Part shown: positions 36,072 through 46,593 of the stretch, one piece after another
Layout of the letters: the number at the start of each line of letters is the position of its first letter
Numbering within the stretch: the stretch's first letter is position 1
Assembly (NCBI GenBank): GCA_902706235.1
Contig: CACSJR010000002.1
Coordinates: 1-64,000, forward strand
Source: Citrobacter sp. 18056
GTDB taxonomy: Bacteria; Pseudomonadota; Gammaproteobacteria; Enterobacterales; Enterobacteriaceae
Direction of reading: 5' to 3'
DNA length: 64,000 bases
Position numbers and translations under genes: made by a program
Notes under the pieces: generated by a model
The model's input: the letters and a program-made list of their open reading frames with translations, nothing else
Told to the model about the DNA's origin: nothing
Databases searched by the model: none

Positions 36072-37403
36072 ATGAGCCAACAACAAAACACCCAGACGTC
36101 GGGTCAGGGTCTGCTTCAGCGCGTGTTTAAACTGCGCGAGCACGGAACGACGGCACGCACAGAAGTGATTGCCGGTTGTACAACGTTCCTGACGATGGTG
36201 TACATCGTTTTTGTGAACCCGCAAATTCTGGGTGCCGCGGGCATGGATACCAGTGCGGTCTTCGTTACCACCTGTCTTATTGCCGCACTTGGCAGCATCC
36301 TGATGGGGCTGTTTGCTAACTTGCCGGTTGCGCTGGCACCCGCGATGGGCCTGAACGCCTTCTTCGCGTTTGTCGTGGTCGGCGCGATGGGCCTGACGTG
36401 GCAAGTGGGCATGGGCGCGATTTTCTGGGGCGCGATTGGTTTGCTGTTGCTGACCATTTTCCGGGTACGCTACTGGATGATTGCCAATATCCCAATGAGC
36501 CTGCGCGTGGGGATCACCAGCGGTATCGGCCTGTTCATTGGCATGATGGGCCTGAAAAATGCGGGCGTGATTGTCGCCAACAAAGACACGCTGGTGTCTA
36601 TCGGCCACTTGACGTCTCACAGCGTGCTGCTGGGCATTCTCGGCTTCTTCATCATTGCGATTCTGGCTTCCCGTAACATTCATGCGGCGGTGCTGGTTTC
36701 CATCGTAGTGACCACCTTGCTGGGTTGGGCGCTGGGCGATGTTCACTATTCGGGTATCGTTTCGACGCCACCGGATGTGACGTCTGTTATCGGTCATGTT
36801 GATCTGGCGGGTTCCTTTAACATCGGCCTGGCAGGTGTGATTTTCTCCTTCATGCTGGTCAACCTGTTTGACTCCTCCGGCACCCTGATTGGCGTGACTG
36901 ACAAAGCGGGCCTGACCGATGAAAACGGTAAATTCCCGCGCATGAAGCAGGCGCTGTTCGTTGACAGTATTTCTTCTGTTGCCGGCGCGTTTATCGGTAC
37001 TTCCTCCGTTACCGCGTACATTGAATCCTCATCAGGCGTGTCCGTTGGCGGCCGTACCGGTCTGACGGCAGTCGTTGTCGGTCTGCTGTTCCTGCTGGTT
37101 ATTTTCCTGTCGCCGCTGGCTGGCATGGTGCCGCCGTACGCTGCTGCAGGCGCACTGATTTATGTCGGCGTATTGATGACGTCCAGCCTCGCCCGCGTTA
37201 AGTGGGATGACCTGACCGAAGCCGTTCCCGCGTTTATTACTGCGGTGATGATGCCGTTCAGCTTCTCGATTACCGAAGGGATAGCGCTGGGCTTTATCTC
37301 TTACTGCGTGATGAAAATCGGTACCGGACGTTTCCGCGACCTTAGCCCGTGCGTCATCGCTGTTGCGGTGCTGTTCGTCCTGAAGATTGTGTTTATCGAC
37401 TGA
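36072..37403 (+). CDS. adeP: Adenine permease AdeP (NCS2/AzgA family)
   Basis: A 443-residue inner-membrane purine:H+ symporter of the AzgA-like branch of NCS2, about 13-14 helices. Family segments TVYIVFVNPQIL-like start (VYIVFVNPQ), the NLPVALAPAMGLNAFFAF stretch and DSSGTLIGVTDKAGL are visible. E. coli AdeP (YieG) imports adenine with high affinity. It is a single-gene unit with a terminator at 37426. Confidence 0.95.
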   Translation: MSQQQNTQTSGQGLLQRVFKLREHGTTARTEVIAGCTTFLTMVYIVFVNPQILGAAGMDTSAVFVTTCLIAALGSILMGLFANLPVALAPAMGLNAFFAFVVVGAMGLTWQVGMGAIFWGAIGLLLLTIFRVRYWMIANIPMSLRVGITSGIGLFIGMMGLKNAGVIVANKDTLVSIGHLTSHSVLLGILGFFIIAILASRNIHAAVLVSIVVTTLLGWALGDVHYSGIVSTPPDVTSVIGHVDLAGSFNIGLAGVIFSFMLVNLFDSSGTLIGVTDKAGLTDENGKFPRMKQALFVDSISSVAGAFIGTSSVTAYIESSSGVSVGGRTGLTAVVVGLLFLLVIFLSPLAGMVPPYAAAGALIYVGVLMTSSLARVKWDDLTEAVPAFITAVMMPFSFSITEGIALGFISYCVMKIGTGRFRDLSPCVIAVAVLFVLKIVFID

Positions 37404-37425
37404 TAAACAGCAAACAGGTAAATGT

Positions 37426-37455
37426 AAAACGGCAACCTAAGGGTTGCCGTTTTTA
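37426..37455 (+). terminator. Terminator of adeP
   Basis: A perfect 12-bp stem AAAACGGCAACC / GGTTGCCGTTTT with a TAAG loop and trailing T, 23 nt after adeP. The A-rich left arm would also give a T-run on the minus strand for chrR. Confidence 0.92.
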
Positions 37456-37506
37456 GTTTGCGTACCCGCCCCAGTGGGAGGGAGCATCAGGTTGCGCTCA
37501 TCTGAT

Positions 37507-38073
37507 TTACTTTTTCACCCGCTGAATATAATCCCCGAAGGCGGTCAACTGACCGGTCAGATGGTCGAGCGTGCTCTGATCAATCACTTCACCCGTTTGC
37601 GGGTCGACCTTGTTCTGAATCACCCCGCCCATAAACTCCGGTTTGTTCATTACCATCGCATCAAGGAATACCAGGATCTGACGCAGATGATACTGGCAAC
37701 GTGCACCGCCAATCGCGCCCATAGAGCTGGTCTGGATCAGCACCGGCTTCCCGGCCAGTGGTTGTTCTGGCAGACGTGACAGCCAGTCGATGGCATTTTT
37801 CAGACCGCCAGGCACGGAGTAGTTATACTCAGGCGTCACAATCACCACGCCGTCAGCCTCACGAATCTGCGCCGCGAGCGCTTCTACGTTCTGCGGAAAA
37901 CCTTCCTCTTGCTGAACGTCGGCATCGTACAGCGGAATATCACCAATCGACGGCAGGGCGGAAATCGCCATGCCCGCCGGGGCGATGTTTGGCAGGGTGC
38001 GCGCCACCATACCGTTAAATGAGTTTTTGCGCAGGCTTCCCAGTAATGTCACCACTTTCAACGCATCAGACAT
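37507..38073 (-). CDS. chrR: NAD(P)H-dependent FMN/quinone reductase ChrR
   Basis: A 188-residue flavoprotein of the NADPH-dependent FMN reductase family. The FMN phosphate loop GSLRKNSFN lies at about 12-20, and PEYNYSVPGGLKNAIDWLSR is the second FMN-contact segment. The E. coli protein (YieF, also called NfoR) reduces quinones and chromate. The frame extends to 38097 but ATG 38073 gives the E. coli length. It lies 30 nt downstream of yieE, so the two may be cotranscribed. Confidence 0.95.
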   Translation of the reverse strand: MSDALKVVTLLGSLRKNSFNGMVARTLPNIAPAGMAISALPSIGDIPLYDADVQQEEGFPQNVEALAAQIREADGVVIVTPEYNYSVPGGLKNAIDWLSRLPEQPLAGKPVLIQTSSMGAIGGARCQYHLRQILVFLDAMVMNKPEFMGGVIQNKVDPQTGEVIDQSTLDHLTGQLTAFGDYIQRVKK

Positions 38074-38103
38074 GATTACTCCTTTAGTTTTCATCATGAT
38101 AAG

Positions 38104-38853
38104 TTAGTTCAGTATAAGTGCTTTTTCCGCAGGCAGACTGGTAAAACGCATCAGGCGTGCCGCGGGTTCGCTGGCGCGGATTTGCATATCCGGCAGGCCG
38201 CGCCAGCCGGCTTTGCTGTCGAACTCCCAGACCTTCAGTCGTTCAATCGCAGGCGTTGCGGCAATGGACCACACCAGCACATCTTCTGCATCGCAAATGG
38301 CTTCTATTTGTAGCATTTTGGCGGCCCGCAGGCGGCCAGAACCCGGCAGGAGTTGAAGCAACTGTTGCGAATCATGTTGAGTTTCGCCGGTCAGCTTGAG
38401 AACGCTCTGGCGCAAGGCCAGCAGCTGCGCTCGTGCTTCGTTGGGATCGTTTTGGTTTTTGATCCACAGCGATTCATTATTGCTGAAAGGGTAATTTTCG
38501 GGTGCGCTGGGGCGGTTAAAACTGCGGGTCGTACGCTGCAGCTCCATGTCCAGGCCGCATTCGCCTTCGGTGGTCAGCGCTACACCGACGAGATTTCCGG
38601 CATAGGCGATGGAGAAATGCGGTTGTTTGCTGTCGCGAAACATCGGTTTGCCATCGGGGCGCAAAACCATTTCGGGAAGTTCGCTGATGCCGTAAAGCAT
38701 AAACAGCAGCTCTGCGAGCAGCGCCCGGGAGGCTAAATAACGCGCCCGGCGATGCTGAGGCAGTTGTCGTGCCGCGTTGTGACAGGACGAAGAAAGTCGC
38801 ACTGAGTGCAGATGCCCGTCGGTAAGGATCCCTCTTGCGAAGTGCGTTGCCAT
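38104..38853 (-). CDS. yieE: 4'-phosphopantetheinyl transferase family protein YieE
   Basis: A 249-residue protein of the Sfp/AcpT-like transferase superfamily, same length as E. coli YieE. The Mg-binding motif is present as ECGLDMELQR (about 100-109), but the usual second motif (WxxKEAxxK) appears only as the altered WIKNQNDPNEARAQLLALRQ with KLTG following. So carrier-protein modification is plausible but not certain, and no acyl-carrier or synthase gene lies nearby. Confidence 0.9.
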   Translation of the reverse strand: MATHFARGILTDGHLHSVRLSSSCHNAARQLPQHRRARYLASRALLAELLFMLYGISELPEMVLRPDGKPMFRDSKQPHFSIAYAGNLVGVALTTEGECGLDMELQRTTRSFNRPSAPENYPFSNNESLWIKNQNDPNEARAQLLALRQSVLKLTGETQHDSQQLLQLLPGSGRLRAAKMLQIEAICDAEDVLVWSIAATPAIERLKVWEFDSKAGWRGLPDMQIRASEPAARLMRFTSLPAEKALILN

Positions 38854-39013
38854 TATGTCGCTCCGTGATTAATGGTCATGAGTTCGGAAAGATAACCCTA
38901 TTATTACCCAGGATGATGAGGTTTTAATGTGGAATAACGACGCTGAAAAGCCATCGGCCAGCATACTTACATTTCTTTAGGCGCAATAGTCTGTGAGTTC
39001 ACAAATTTAGGGC

Positions 39014-39511
39014 CTAACCACTGAGAAAACCGGATTGAAACGCATCACCGTAGAGCTGCTTAATCATCGATTTTAGCCAGATTATCCTGGGATTATGACC
39101 GTTGCGCTTATGCCACATCAGCGTAAAGGGCACCGTCACTTTTTGCAGCTGCGCGTCATCAAAGGGGATGGGGTACTTCATCCAGCAACGGCAGGTGATC
39201 TTCGCGAAGATAGAGCCGCGGTACATCGGTGAACAGTACTTCAAAATCGATAAACCATGGCAAAAGGCTGAGCGATTCCTGCGAACGCGGATGGCTCTCC
39301 CGACCGGCTGGCGTCCGGCTTTATCCGCAATACGACCGGCCAGCAGCATGGCCGCGGCCATTCCTGCTAAATAGACCGAAAACGCGATGTGCAGTTGGGC
39401 TTCTGTAGCGGACAGATCCACCGCAATGCGGGGCAGACCGACGAGATACATATCGATCCCAGAGGGATAAAGTAGAACAAGAGCGAAACTGCAGAACAGA
39501 AAGCGGGCCAT
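39014..39511 (-). pseudogene. Deletion fusion of mdtL (N-terminal part) and yidZ (C-terminal parts)
   Basis: The reading frame opens with about 72 residues of MdtL, an MFS drug exporter ([20 protein letters not shown], then [13 protein letters not shown]), preceded by a normal GAGGT site. At about 39296-39306 it switches to YidZ, a LysR regulator: in another frame the bases encode RESHPRS and [15 protein letters not shown], from its sensor domain. After a second deletion the C-terminal [11 protein letters not shown] segment returns in the original frame. The 165-codon frame stays open but neither protein can work: no helix-turn-helix and only two of twelve helices remain. Confidence 0.85.
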
Positions 39512-39600
39512 AAGTACCTCACACGGAAATTCCGGCGAGCATACGGGGCTTTGAGGAGGGACACGAGTTGCCATTTGGACAACGGTGTTTTCCTTAATGG

Positions 39601-39626
39601 AAAAACCCACCGGATGCGGTGGGTTT
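39601..39626 (-). terminator. Terminator of mnmE
   Basis: AAAACCCACCG-GATG-CGGTGGGTTTT, an 11-bp perfect stem followed by T on the minus strand, 30 nt after the mnmE stop. Confidence 0.92.
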
Positions 39627-39655
39627 TGAATAAGCCGTTCTTCGCCAGGCGGCGC

Positions 39656-41020
39656 TTATTTTCCGATACAGAAGCTCGAGAAAATACGGCCCAACAGGTC
39701 ATCGGAGGTAAATTCCCCGGTGATTTCGCTCAACGCCTGCTGCGAAAGACGCAGCTCTTCGGCCAGCAGTTCACCCGCCCAGGCGCCCAGTAGTTGGGCT
39801 TTACCCTGTTGCAGATGTTCAGCCGCCGTTTCCAGCGCCTGCAAATGACGACGACGGGCGAGGAAGCCGCCTTCCATGTTAGTGTCGAAGCCCATGCTCT
39901 GCTTGAGATGATTGCGCAGAACGTCCACGCCCTCTCCCTGACGTGCAGAAAGACGAACCAGTGAGTGACTGTTCACCTCGCTTAGACCGATCGCTTCACC
40001 AGTGATATCCGCTTTATTGCGCACCACGGTTATTGGCAGATTCGCAGGCAAACGGGCGATAAAGTCCGGCCAGATTTCTGCCGGATCGACGGCGCTGGTG
40101 GTGGTGCTGTCGACCATAAACAGCACCCGGTCGGCCTGCTCGATTTCCTGCCAGGCACGCTCAATACCAATGCGCTCAACTTCATCGCTGGCATCGCGCA
40201 GCCCAGCGGTGTCGATAATGTGCAGCGGCATCCCGTTGATATGAATGTGTTCGCGTAACACGTCGCGAGTGGTGCCCGCGATATCAGTAACAATCGCAGC
40301 TTCGCGGCCGGCCAGTGCGTTCAGCAGGCTCGATTTACCGGCGTTTGGACGCCCGGCGATGACCACTTTCATCCCTTCTCGCAGCAGGCTGCCCTGACGC
40401 GCTTCGGCACGTACGGCGTCGAGATCGCCGATAACGGTGTTGAGCTGTGCTTCGATTTTGCCGTCGGAGAGGAAATCAATTTCTTCATCCGGGAAATCGA
40501 TCGCCGCTTCGACGTAAATGCGCAGATGGGTCAACGCTTCCACCAGATGATTCACGCGCGCCGAGAACGCACCCTGCAGCGAGTTCATCGCGGAACGTGC
40601 CGCCTGTTCGGAGCTAGCGTCGATCAGGTCGGCAATCGCTTCGGCCTGGGCCAGGTCGAGCTTATCGTTGAGAAATGCGCGTTCGGAAAACTCACCCGGG
40701 TTGGCAATGCGCACGCCGGGCAGCGTCAGAATACGTTTGAGCAGCAAGTCGAGGATAACCGGGCCGCCGTGTCCCTGAAGCTCCAGCACGTCTTCCCCGG
40801 TAAAGGAGTTCGGCCCCGGAAACCATAAGGCGATACCCTGATCCAGCGTCGCGCCTTCGACATCGCGAAAAGGCAGGTAATCGGCGTAGCGCGGCTTCGG
40901 CAGCTTGCCCAATACCGCCTGTGCAACGTCGCGTGCCTTCAGGCCAGATATACGCAGGATACCCACGCCGCCGCGTCCTGGCGGTGTGGCCTGGGCAACA
41001 ATCGTGTCGTTATGGTTCAT
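39656..41020 (-). CDS. mnmE: tRNA modification GTPase MnmE
   Basis: A 454-residue dynamin-like GTPase that forms a complex with MnmG to modify wobble U34. The N-terminal tetrahydrofolate-binding domain (about 1-118) is followed by a helical domain into which the G domain is inserted: GRPNAGKS (about 226-233), [15 protein letters not shown] and NKAD. The C-terminal CIGK with Cys451 is intact. In this genome it is followed by the mdtL-yidZ remnant, where E. coli has tnaCAB. Confidence 0.98.
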   Translation of the reverse strand: MNHNDTIVAQATPPGRGGVGILRISGLKARDVAQAVLGKLPKPRYADYLPFRDVEGATLDQGIALWFPGPNSFTGEDVLELQGHGGPVILDLLLKRILTLPGVRIANPGEFSERAFLNDKLDLAQAEAIADLIDASSEQAARSAMNSLQGAFSARVNHLVEALTHLRIYVEAAIDFPDEEIDFLSDGKIEAQLNTVIGDLDAVRAEARQGSLLREGMKVVIAGRPNAGKSSLLNALAGREAAIVTDIAGTTRDVLREHIHINGMPLHIIDTAGLRDASDEVERIGIERAWQEIEQADRVLFMVDSTTTSAVDPAEIWPDFIARLPANLPITVVRNKADITGEAIGLSEVNSHSLVRLSARQGEGVDVLRNHLKQSMGFDTNMEGGFLARRRHLQALETAAEHLQQGKAQLLGAWAGELLAEELRLSQQALSEITGEFTSDDLLGRIFSSFCIGK

Positions 41021-41043
41021 GGTTAGTCTCTTTCAATACCTAA

Positions 41044-41070
41044 TAAAAAAGGCGGTCATCTGACCGCCTT
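41044..41070 (-). terminator. Terminator between yidC and mnmE
   Basis: AAGGCGGTC-ATCT-GACCGCCTT followed on the minus strand by TTTTTTATTA, 25 nt after the yidC stop. It separates the rpmH-yidC unit from mnmE. Confidence 0.9.
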
Positions 41071-41094
41071 CCATTTTAGCGAACGCCTACCGAA

Positions 41095-42741
41095 TCAGGA
41101 TTTTTTCTTTTCGCGGCTATGCAGACCACGTTTTTCCAGACCACGGTAAATCAGCTGCTGCTGGATAATCGTCACCAGGTTGCTGACGATATAGTACAGC
41201 ACCAGACCTGACGGGAACCACAGGAAGAACGCGGTGAAGATGACCGGCATGAAGGTCATGATCTTCTGCTGCATCGGGTCGGTCACGGTGGTCGGCGACA
41301 TCTTCTGGATGAAGAACATCGTTACGCCCATCAGGATCGGCAGGATGTAGTACGGGTCCTGTGCGGACAAGTCATGGATCCACAGTGCAAACGGCGCATG
41401 ACGCAGTTCAACGGAGCCCATCAGCATGTAGTACAGCGCAAGGAAGATTGGCATCTGGATAACCAGAGGGAAGCAGCCGCCGAGCGGGTTTACTTTCTCT
41501 GCTTTATACAGGGCCATCATTTCCTGGCTCTGACGTTGTTTGTCATCGCCCAGACGCTCACGCATCGCCGCAATTTTCGGCTGCAGCATACGCATCTTCG
41601 CCATGGAGGTGTACTGCGCTTTGGTCAGCGGGTACATGATGCCACGAACGATAAAGGTGATAACGATAATGGAGAAGCCCCAGTTACCGAGGAAGCTGTG
41701 GATAAATTTCAACAGCTTGAACAGCGGCTGAGAAATGAACCACAACCAGCCATAGTCAACGCTCAAGTCCAGGTGTGGTGCAACGGCAGCCATTTTGTCC
41801 TGAATTTCCGGGCCAACCCACAGGGTGCTGGCAAGGTTTGCCGCCTGACCTGGCTGAACCAGAACTGGCTGAGACTTATACCCAATAGCAGCAATGCCGT
41901 TACCGAGGTTAGTCGTGTAGAAGTTGTTCGAACCGTCGTTGTTCGGTACCCATGCGGTAGCAAAGTACTGCTGCAGCATCGCAACCCAACCGCCTTTAGA
42001 ACTGATGTTCAGGTTTTCGTTATCGGCGATTTTGTCGAACTTATACTTCTCATACTTCTCGTCTGGCGTGGAGTAAGCCGCGCCGCGGAAAGTATGCATG
42101 GTGGACAGACCGCCGCCTTTAGTATCAAGTGCCGGTGGCAGATTGATAGACTGTTTCAGCTGGCCGAAGGTGGAGACTTCCAGTGGTTTCTCACCGGCGT
42201 TCTTCACGTTGTAGCCCACGTTCACCGCATATCCACCGCGTTTCAGGGTGAAGGTTTTGGTGAAGGTGTTGCCGGCTTTATCGGTATAAGTCAGCGGAAT
42301 AGTCAGTTCATTCTGCCCATCAGCCAGAACAAACGCATCTTTATCAATGTTGTACAGTGGACGTGCACCGTTAGCAGGGTTATCCGGGCCATCACGACCG
42401 GTCAGACCGCTCTGTGCCTGATAGATAAAGTCCGATGAGGTGTCCAGTAACTTAAACGGCTCGTTAGAATTCTGCGTTTTCGGATAAGTTAACAGCAGTG
42501 CCTGCTCAACATCACCCCCACGGGTGTTGATGACGAGTTCAAGCACGTCGGTTTTCACCGTAATCAGTTTTCCCTGGCCACTGGCCGGAACGCCCTGGTC
42601 GGCGGCGCTGCCCGCGGCGGTGGTCGTAGTCTGCGTAATCTGCTGCTGAGGCTGAGGATTTTTATCCTGCTCCCATGCCTGCCAGATCATGAAAGACACG
42701 AACAACAAAGCGATGATAAGAAGATTGCGTTGCGAATCCAT
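41095..42741 (-). CDS. yidC: Membrane protein insertase YidC
   Basis: A 548-residue inner-membrane insertase, E. coli length. An N-terminal signal-anchor (about 4-20) is followed by the large periplasmic beta-sandwich P1 domain (to about 320) and then five helices of the conserved Oxa1 core, including the groove Arg in [15 protein letters not shown]. It inserts F0 subunit c and other proteins, with or without SecYEG. The start lies 2 nt after the yidD stop; the C terminus is basic (EKKKS). Confidence 0.98.
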   Translation of the reverse strand: MDSQRNLLIIALLFVSFMIWQAWEQDKNPQPQQQITQTTTTAAGSAADQGVPASGQGKLITVKTDVLELVINTRGGDVEQALLLTYPKTQNSNEPFKLLDTSSDFIYQAQSGLTGRDGPDNPANGARPLYNIDKDAFVLADGQNELTIPLTYTDKAGNTFTKTFTLKRGGYAVNVGYNVKNAGEKPLEVSTFGQLKQSINLPPALDTKGGGLSTMHTFRGAAYSTPDEKYEKYKFDKIADNENLNISSKGGWVAMLQQYFATAWVPNNDGSNNFYTTNLGNGIAAIGYKSQPVLVQPGQAANLASTLWVGPEIQDKMAAVAPHLDLSVDYGWLWFISQPLFKLLKFIHSFLGNWGFSIIVITFIVRGIMYPLTKAQYTSMAKMRMLQPKIAAMRERLGDDKQRQSQEMMALYKAEKVNPLGGCFPLVIQMPIFLALYYMLMGSVELRHAPFALWIHDLSAQDPYYILPILMGVTMFFIQKMSPTTVTDPMQQKIMTFMPVIFTAFFLWFPSGLVLYYIVSNLVTIIQQQLIYRGLEKRGLHSREKKKS

Positions 42742-42743
42742 CG

Positions 42744-43001
42744 TTAGTGTTCTCTGGTATTTGTTGGTCCTGGTGGGACGGGATCGTCACCACCCGGGTG
42801 TAAAGGGTGGCATTTTAATACGCGTTTCACCGTCAACCAACTGCCTTTTAATACTCCAAACCTGCGCAATGCCTCAATTCCGTATTGTGAACAGGTGGGA
42901 GTGAAACGACAGTGTGGCCCGAGTAGCGGACTAATCAGGCGTTGATAGACCCGGATAAGGGCTATCAGGACCCGTGAGCCAGGCGACAGTGACGGCGCCA
43001 T
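42744..43001 (-). CDS. yidD: Membrane protein insertion efficiency factor YidD
   Basis: An 85-residue protein with the family signature [20 protein letters not shown] and a three-Cys/His pattern ([20 protein letters not shown]). It assists YidC-dependent insertion in E. coli. Its start overlaps the rnpA coding end by 37 nt in a different frame, and its stop is 2 nt before yidC, so the three are tightly coupled. Confidence 0.96.
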   Translation of the reverse strand: MAPSLSPGSRVLIALIRVYQRLISPLLGPHCRFTPTCSQYGIEALRRFGVLKGSWLTVKRVLKCHPLHPGGDDPVPPGPTNTREH

Positions 43002-43324
43002 AATTTTTCCAACGCTTCCGTGATTGCCCGGTTGTCGAGGTCTGCAACCCCTTTCTTAACTAACACCACGAAATCCATAGCGGGAAGTTCATGCTGACGT
43101 AAACGGAAGCTCTCACGCGTCAGACGTTTAATCCGATTGCGTTCATGGGCGCGTTTAACGTTTTTCTTGGCGACAGTAAGACCGATGCGGGGATGCCCCA
43201 GCGAATTTAGGCGGCCGAGGATGGTGATTTGCGGCGTGCCAGCCCGTTGCGGCTGCTGGAAGACGAATGTGAAATGATTGGGAGTTAACAAGCGTAACTC
43301 CCTGGGAAAAGCTAGCTTAACCAC
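42965..43324 (-). CDS. rnpA: Ribonuclease P protein component
   Basis: A 119-residue basic protein that binds the catalytic M1 RNA and the tRNA 5' leader. The RNR motif is seen as [17 protein letters not shown] (about 57-73). The start is GTG at 43324, as in E. coli, 16 nt after rpmH. The 3' end overlaps yidD. Confidence 0.97.
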   Translation of the reverse strand: MVKLAFPRELRLLTPNHFTFVFQQPQRAGTPQITILGRLNSLGHPRIGLTVAKKNVKRAHERNRIKRLTRESFRLRQHELPAMDFVVLVKKGVADLDNRAITEALEKLWRRHCRLAHGS

Positions 43325-43340
43325 TCAGGGGTTAGCTTTA

Positions 43341-43493
<153 letters not shown>

Positions 43494-43868
43494 CTAAACT
43501 TGAATAAATTCACTGACTTTTGCGTGTACCCGAACGAGTTTCGAACGACTTCCGCTTCAGTGTGGGTGATTAAAGAGGCCGGATTGTAATAATTGTACAC
43601 TCCGGAGTCAATTCTCTTTACCTTATTTCCCGCGTATTTCCGCACGATTTCGCGTGCAAAATGACCGGCAACGGTCCGCGTTAGCGAGTAACACGCACCG
43701 GGTGGAGGATTATAAAGCCCGGCAATTAAAGCGCAAGGATCGCCCGGGATCTTTATTAGATCGATTAAGCAAAAAATTGTCGCGACTCATTAATTTTTCC
43801 AATATGCGGGTGAAATCGCCCCTCACTCTGGCCAGGATCGATTACACTTAGCCGGTCTCGATCTTCCC

Positions 43869-43877
43869 TGTGGATAA
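43869..43877 (-). promoter_or_regulatory. DnaA box in the dnaA promoter region
   Basis: TGTGGATAA, i.e. a perfect TTATCCACA on the minus strand, lies about 210 bp before dnaA. It corresponds to the autoregulatory box between the two dnaA promoters of E. coli. Confidence 0.9.
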
Positions 43878-43928
43878 ATCGGGAAGAATCTGTGAGAAAC
43901 AGGAGATCTCTGGCGCAGTTTAGGCTAT

Positions 43929-43958
43929 GATCCGCGGTCCCGATCGTGATCCTGGATC
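43929..43958. promoter_or_regulatory. GATC cluster upstream of dnaA
   Basis: Four GATC sites fall within 30 bp (43929, 43942, 43948, 43955), overlapping the likely promoter (TATGAT near 43926). In E. coli SeqA binds hemimethylated GATCs here and silences dnaA after initiation. The remaining rpmH-dnaA gap (43482-44080) carries promoters in both directions; I see no credible gene in it. Confidence 0.75.
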
Positions 43959-44080
43959 CTGACCGGAGTAACAACCGCTGATAGCGGTTCGCACGTCACC
44001 CCACCGACCTGTGGGCTGTCCGACGTGTGTCAACAATCATTAATTCTGTTTCACCCTTATTTGTTCGATTGGAGTCCGCC

Positions 44081-45478
44081 GTGTCACTTTCGCTTTGGCA
44101 GCAGTGTCTTGCCCGATTGCAGGATGAGTTACCAGCCACAGAATTCAGCATGTGGATCCGCCCATTGCAGGCGGAGCTGAGCGATAACACGCTGGCATTG
44201 TATGCACCAAATCGTTTTGTGCTTGATTGGGTAAGGGATAAATACCTCAATAATATCAATGGACTGTTGAATGATTTCTGCGGTACCGACGCCCCACAAC
44301 TGCGGTTTGAAGTGGGCGCCAGGCCTGCCACGCAGGTCGCGAGAGAAACCGCGCAGGTTGCCGTTCAGGCACCTGCTCAGCAGGTACATGCACCGCGTGC
44401 CATTCCTCAGGCGCGCCAGGGCTGGGATAACGTTCCCGCGCCGGCAGAACCGTCCTATCGCTCCAACGTAAACGTAAAGCACACATTCGATAACTTCGTT
44501 GAAGGTAAATCGAACCAGTTAGCGCGTGCTGCGGCGCGTCAGGTGGCAGATAACCCTGGCGGCGCATACAACCCATTGTTCCTTTATGGCGGTACGGGTC
44601 TCGGTAAAACGCACCTGTTACACGCTGTCGGTAACGGCATTATTGCCCGTAAACCGAACGCCAAAGTGGTGTACATGCACTCCGAGCGTTTTGTTCAGGA
44701 CATGGTCAAAGCCCTACAGAACAACGCCATCGAAGAGTTCAAACGTTACTACCGTTCCGTTGATGCCCTGCTAATAGATGATATTCAGTTCTTTGCTAAT
44801 AAAGAACGATCCCAGGAAGAGTTCTTCCACACATTCAATGCCCTGCTGGAAGGGAATCAACAGATAATCCTGACGTCCGATCGCTATCCTAAAGAGATCA
44901 ACGGCGTTGAAGATCGTCTGAAGTCCCGTTTTGGCTGGGGGTTAACCGTTGCGATCGAGCCACCTGAGCTTGAAACGCGCGTGGCGATCCTGATGAAAAA
45001 GGCCGACGAGAACGACATTCGTCTGCCGGGCGAAGTGGCGTTCTTTATTGCCAAGCGCCTGCGTTCCAACGTGCGTGAACTTGAAGGCGCACTGAACCGC
45101 GTTATCGCCAACGCCAATTTTACCGGCCGTGCCATTACCATTGATTTCGTGCGTGAAGCGCTGCGTGATCTGCTGGCGCTGCAGGAAAAACTGGTCACCA
45201 TCGACAATATTCAGAAGACGGTGGCGGAGTACTATAAGATCAAAGTGGCAGATTTGCTGTCCAAGCGTCGTTCCCGCTCTGTGGCGCGTCCGCGCCAGAT
45301 GGCGATGGCGCTGGCCAAGGAACTCACCAACCACAGCCTGCCGGAAATTGGCGATGCGTTTGGTGGCCGCGACCACACGACCGTGCTGCATGCGTGCCGC
45401 AAGATCGAGCAGTTGCGTGAAGAAAGCCATGACATCAAAGAAGATTTCTCCAACTTAATCAGAACATTATCTTCGTGA
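44081..45478 (+). CDS. dnaA: Chromosomal replication initiator DnaA
   Basis: A 465-residue AAA+ initiator that binds DnaA boxes and opens oriC. Domain I (about 1-78) starts [17 protein letters not shown]; domain II is a variable linker, here 2 residues shorter overall than E. coli; domain III has Walker [10 protein letters not shown] and Walker [10 protein letters not shown]; domain IV has the DNA-binding signature [12 protein letters not shown]. The start is GTG at 44081 after GGAG, as in E. coli. dnaN follows after 4 nt. Confidence 0.98.
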   Translation: MSLSLWQQCLARLQDELPATEFSMWIRPLQAELSDNTLALYAPNRFVLDWVRDKYLNNINGLLNDFCGTDAPQLRFEVGARPATQVARETAQVAVQAPAQQVHAPRAIPQARQGWDNVPAPAEPSYRSNVNVKHTFDNFVEGKSNQLARAAARQVADNPGGAYNPLFLYGGTGLGKTHLLHAVGNGIIARKPNAKVVYMHSERFVQDMVKALQNNAIEEFKRYYRSVDALLIDDIQFFANKERSQEEFFHTFNALLEGNQQIILTSDRYPKEINGVEDRLKSRFGWGLTVAIEPPELETRVAILMKKADENDIRLPGEVAFFIAKRLRSNVRELEGALNRVIANANFTGRAITIDFVREALRDLLALQEKLVTIDNIQKTVAEYYKIKVADLLSKRRSRSVARPRQMAMALAKELTNHSLPEIGDAFGGRDHTTVLHACRKIEQLREESHDIKEDFSNLIRTLSS

Positions 45479-45482
45479 CGCT

Positions 45483-46583
45483 ATGAAATTTACCGTTGAA
45501 CGTGAACATTTATTAAAACCGCTGCAGCAGGTAAGTGGCCCATTAGGTGGTCGCCCAACGTTGCCGATTTTGGGTAATTTACTGCTGCAGGTTGCAGACG
45601 GTTCCTTGTCATTGACCGGAACCGACCTTGAAATGGAAATGGTCGCACGCGTCGCGCTGCTTCAGCCGCACGAGCCGGGCGCCACCACCGTGCCTGCGCG
45701 CAAGTTCTTCGATATTTGCCGTGGCTTGCCAGAAGGGGCTGAAATTGCCGTACAGCTTGAGGGTGACCGCATGTTGGTGCGCTCTGGCCGTAGCCGTTTC
45801 TCTCTTTCTACGCTGCCTGCTGCCGATTTCCCGAACCTCGACGACTGGCAAAGCGAAGTGGAATTCACCGTGGTTCAGGCGACGATGAAACGCCTGATTG
45901 AAGCGACCCAGTTTTCCATGGCGCATCAGGACGTTCGCTACTACTTAAACGGCATGCTGTTCGAAACCGAAGGTGAAGAACTGCGTACCGTCGCGACCGA
46001 CGGCCACCGTCTGGCGGTCTGCTCGATGCCTATCGGTGAAACGTTGCCGAATCATTCGGTGATCGTACCGCGTAAAGGCGTTATCGAGTTGATGCGTATG
46101 CTCGATGGCGGCGACAACCCGATGCGTGTACAGATTGGCAGCAACAACATCCGTGCGCACGTGGGCGATTTCATCTTCACCTCTAAACTGGTGGATGGTC
46201 GTTTTCCGGACTACCGGCGCGTGTTGCCGAAAAACCCGGACAAACATCTCGATGCGGGCTGTGACATTCTCAAGCAGGCGTTTGCCCGTGCGGCAATTCT
46301 CTCGAACGAGAAATTCCGCGGTGTGCGTCTGTATGTCAGCGAAAATCAGCTGAAAATCACCGCTAACAACCCGGAGCAGGAAGAAGCAGAAGAAATTCTG
46401 GACGTTACCTACGCCGGGACCGAGATGGAAATCGGCTTCAACGTCAGCTACGTACTGGATGTGCTCAATGCACTGAAATGCGAAAACGTCCGAATTCTGC
46501 TGACCGACTCCGTATCTAGCGTGCAGATTGAAGATGCAGCCAGCCAAAGCGCGGCTTACGTTGTTATGCCAATGAGATTGTAA
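45483..46583 (+). CDS. dnaN: DNA polymerase III beta sliding clamp
   Basis: A 366-residue protein forming the dimeric ring that holds polymerase III and many partners on DNA. Three repeated clamp domains cover the full length; N terminus MKFTVEREHLLKPLQQVSGPL and C terminus YVVMPMRL match E. coli. It lies 4 nt after dnaA. Downstream, a 147-bp insertion separates it from recF, which in E. coli is nearly contiguous. Confidence 0.98.
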   Translation: MKFTVEREHLLKPLQQVSGPLGGRPTLPILGNLLLQVADGSLSLTGTDLEMEMVARVALLQPHEPGATTVPARKFFDICRGLPEGAEIAVQLEGDRMLVRSGRSRFSLSTLPAADFPNLDDWQSEVEFTVVQATMKRLIEATQFSMAHQDVRYYLNGMLFETEGEELRTVATDGHRLAVCSMPIGETLPNHSVIVPRKGVIELMRMLDGGDNPMRVQIGSNNIRAHVGDFIFTSKLVDGRFPDYRRVLPKNPDKHLDAGCDILKQAFARAAILSNEKFRGVRLYVSENQLKITANNPEQEEAEEILDVTYAGTEMEIGFNVSYVLDVLNALKCENVRILLTDSVSSVQIEDAASQSAAYVVMPMRL

Positions 46584-46593
46584 TATTTGAAAA

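Noticed and set aside
35903-36091. A 63-residue N-terminal extension of yieH
   Set aside because: It would overlap the divergent adeP start, and the internal ATG at 35902 has a good ribosome binding site and the family N terminus.
39014-39511. Calling the mdtL-yidZ fused frame a functional small MFS protein
   Set aside because: Only about 72 residues match MdtL and the remainder is YidZ sequence partly in the wrong frame; a transporter cannot form from two helices.
43654-43851. A 65-codon plus-strand ORF between rpmH and dnaA
   Set aside because: The region is the rpmH and dnaA promoter zone. The ORF has no convincing ribosome binding site, and I recognise no counterpart.
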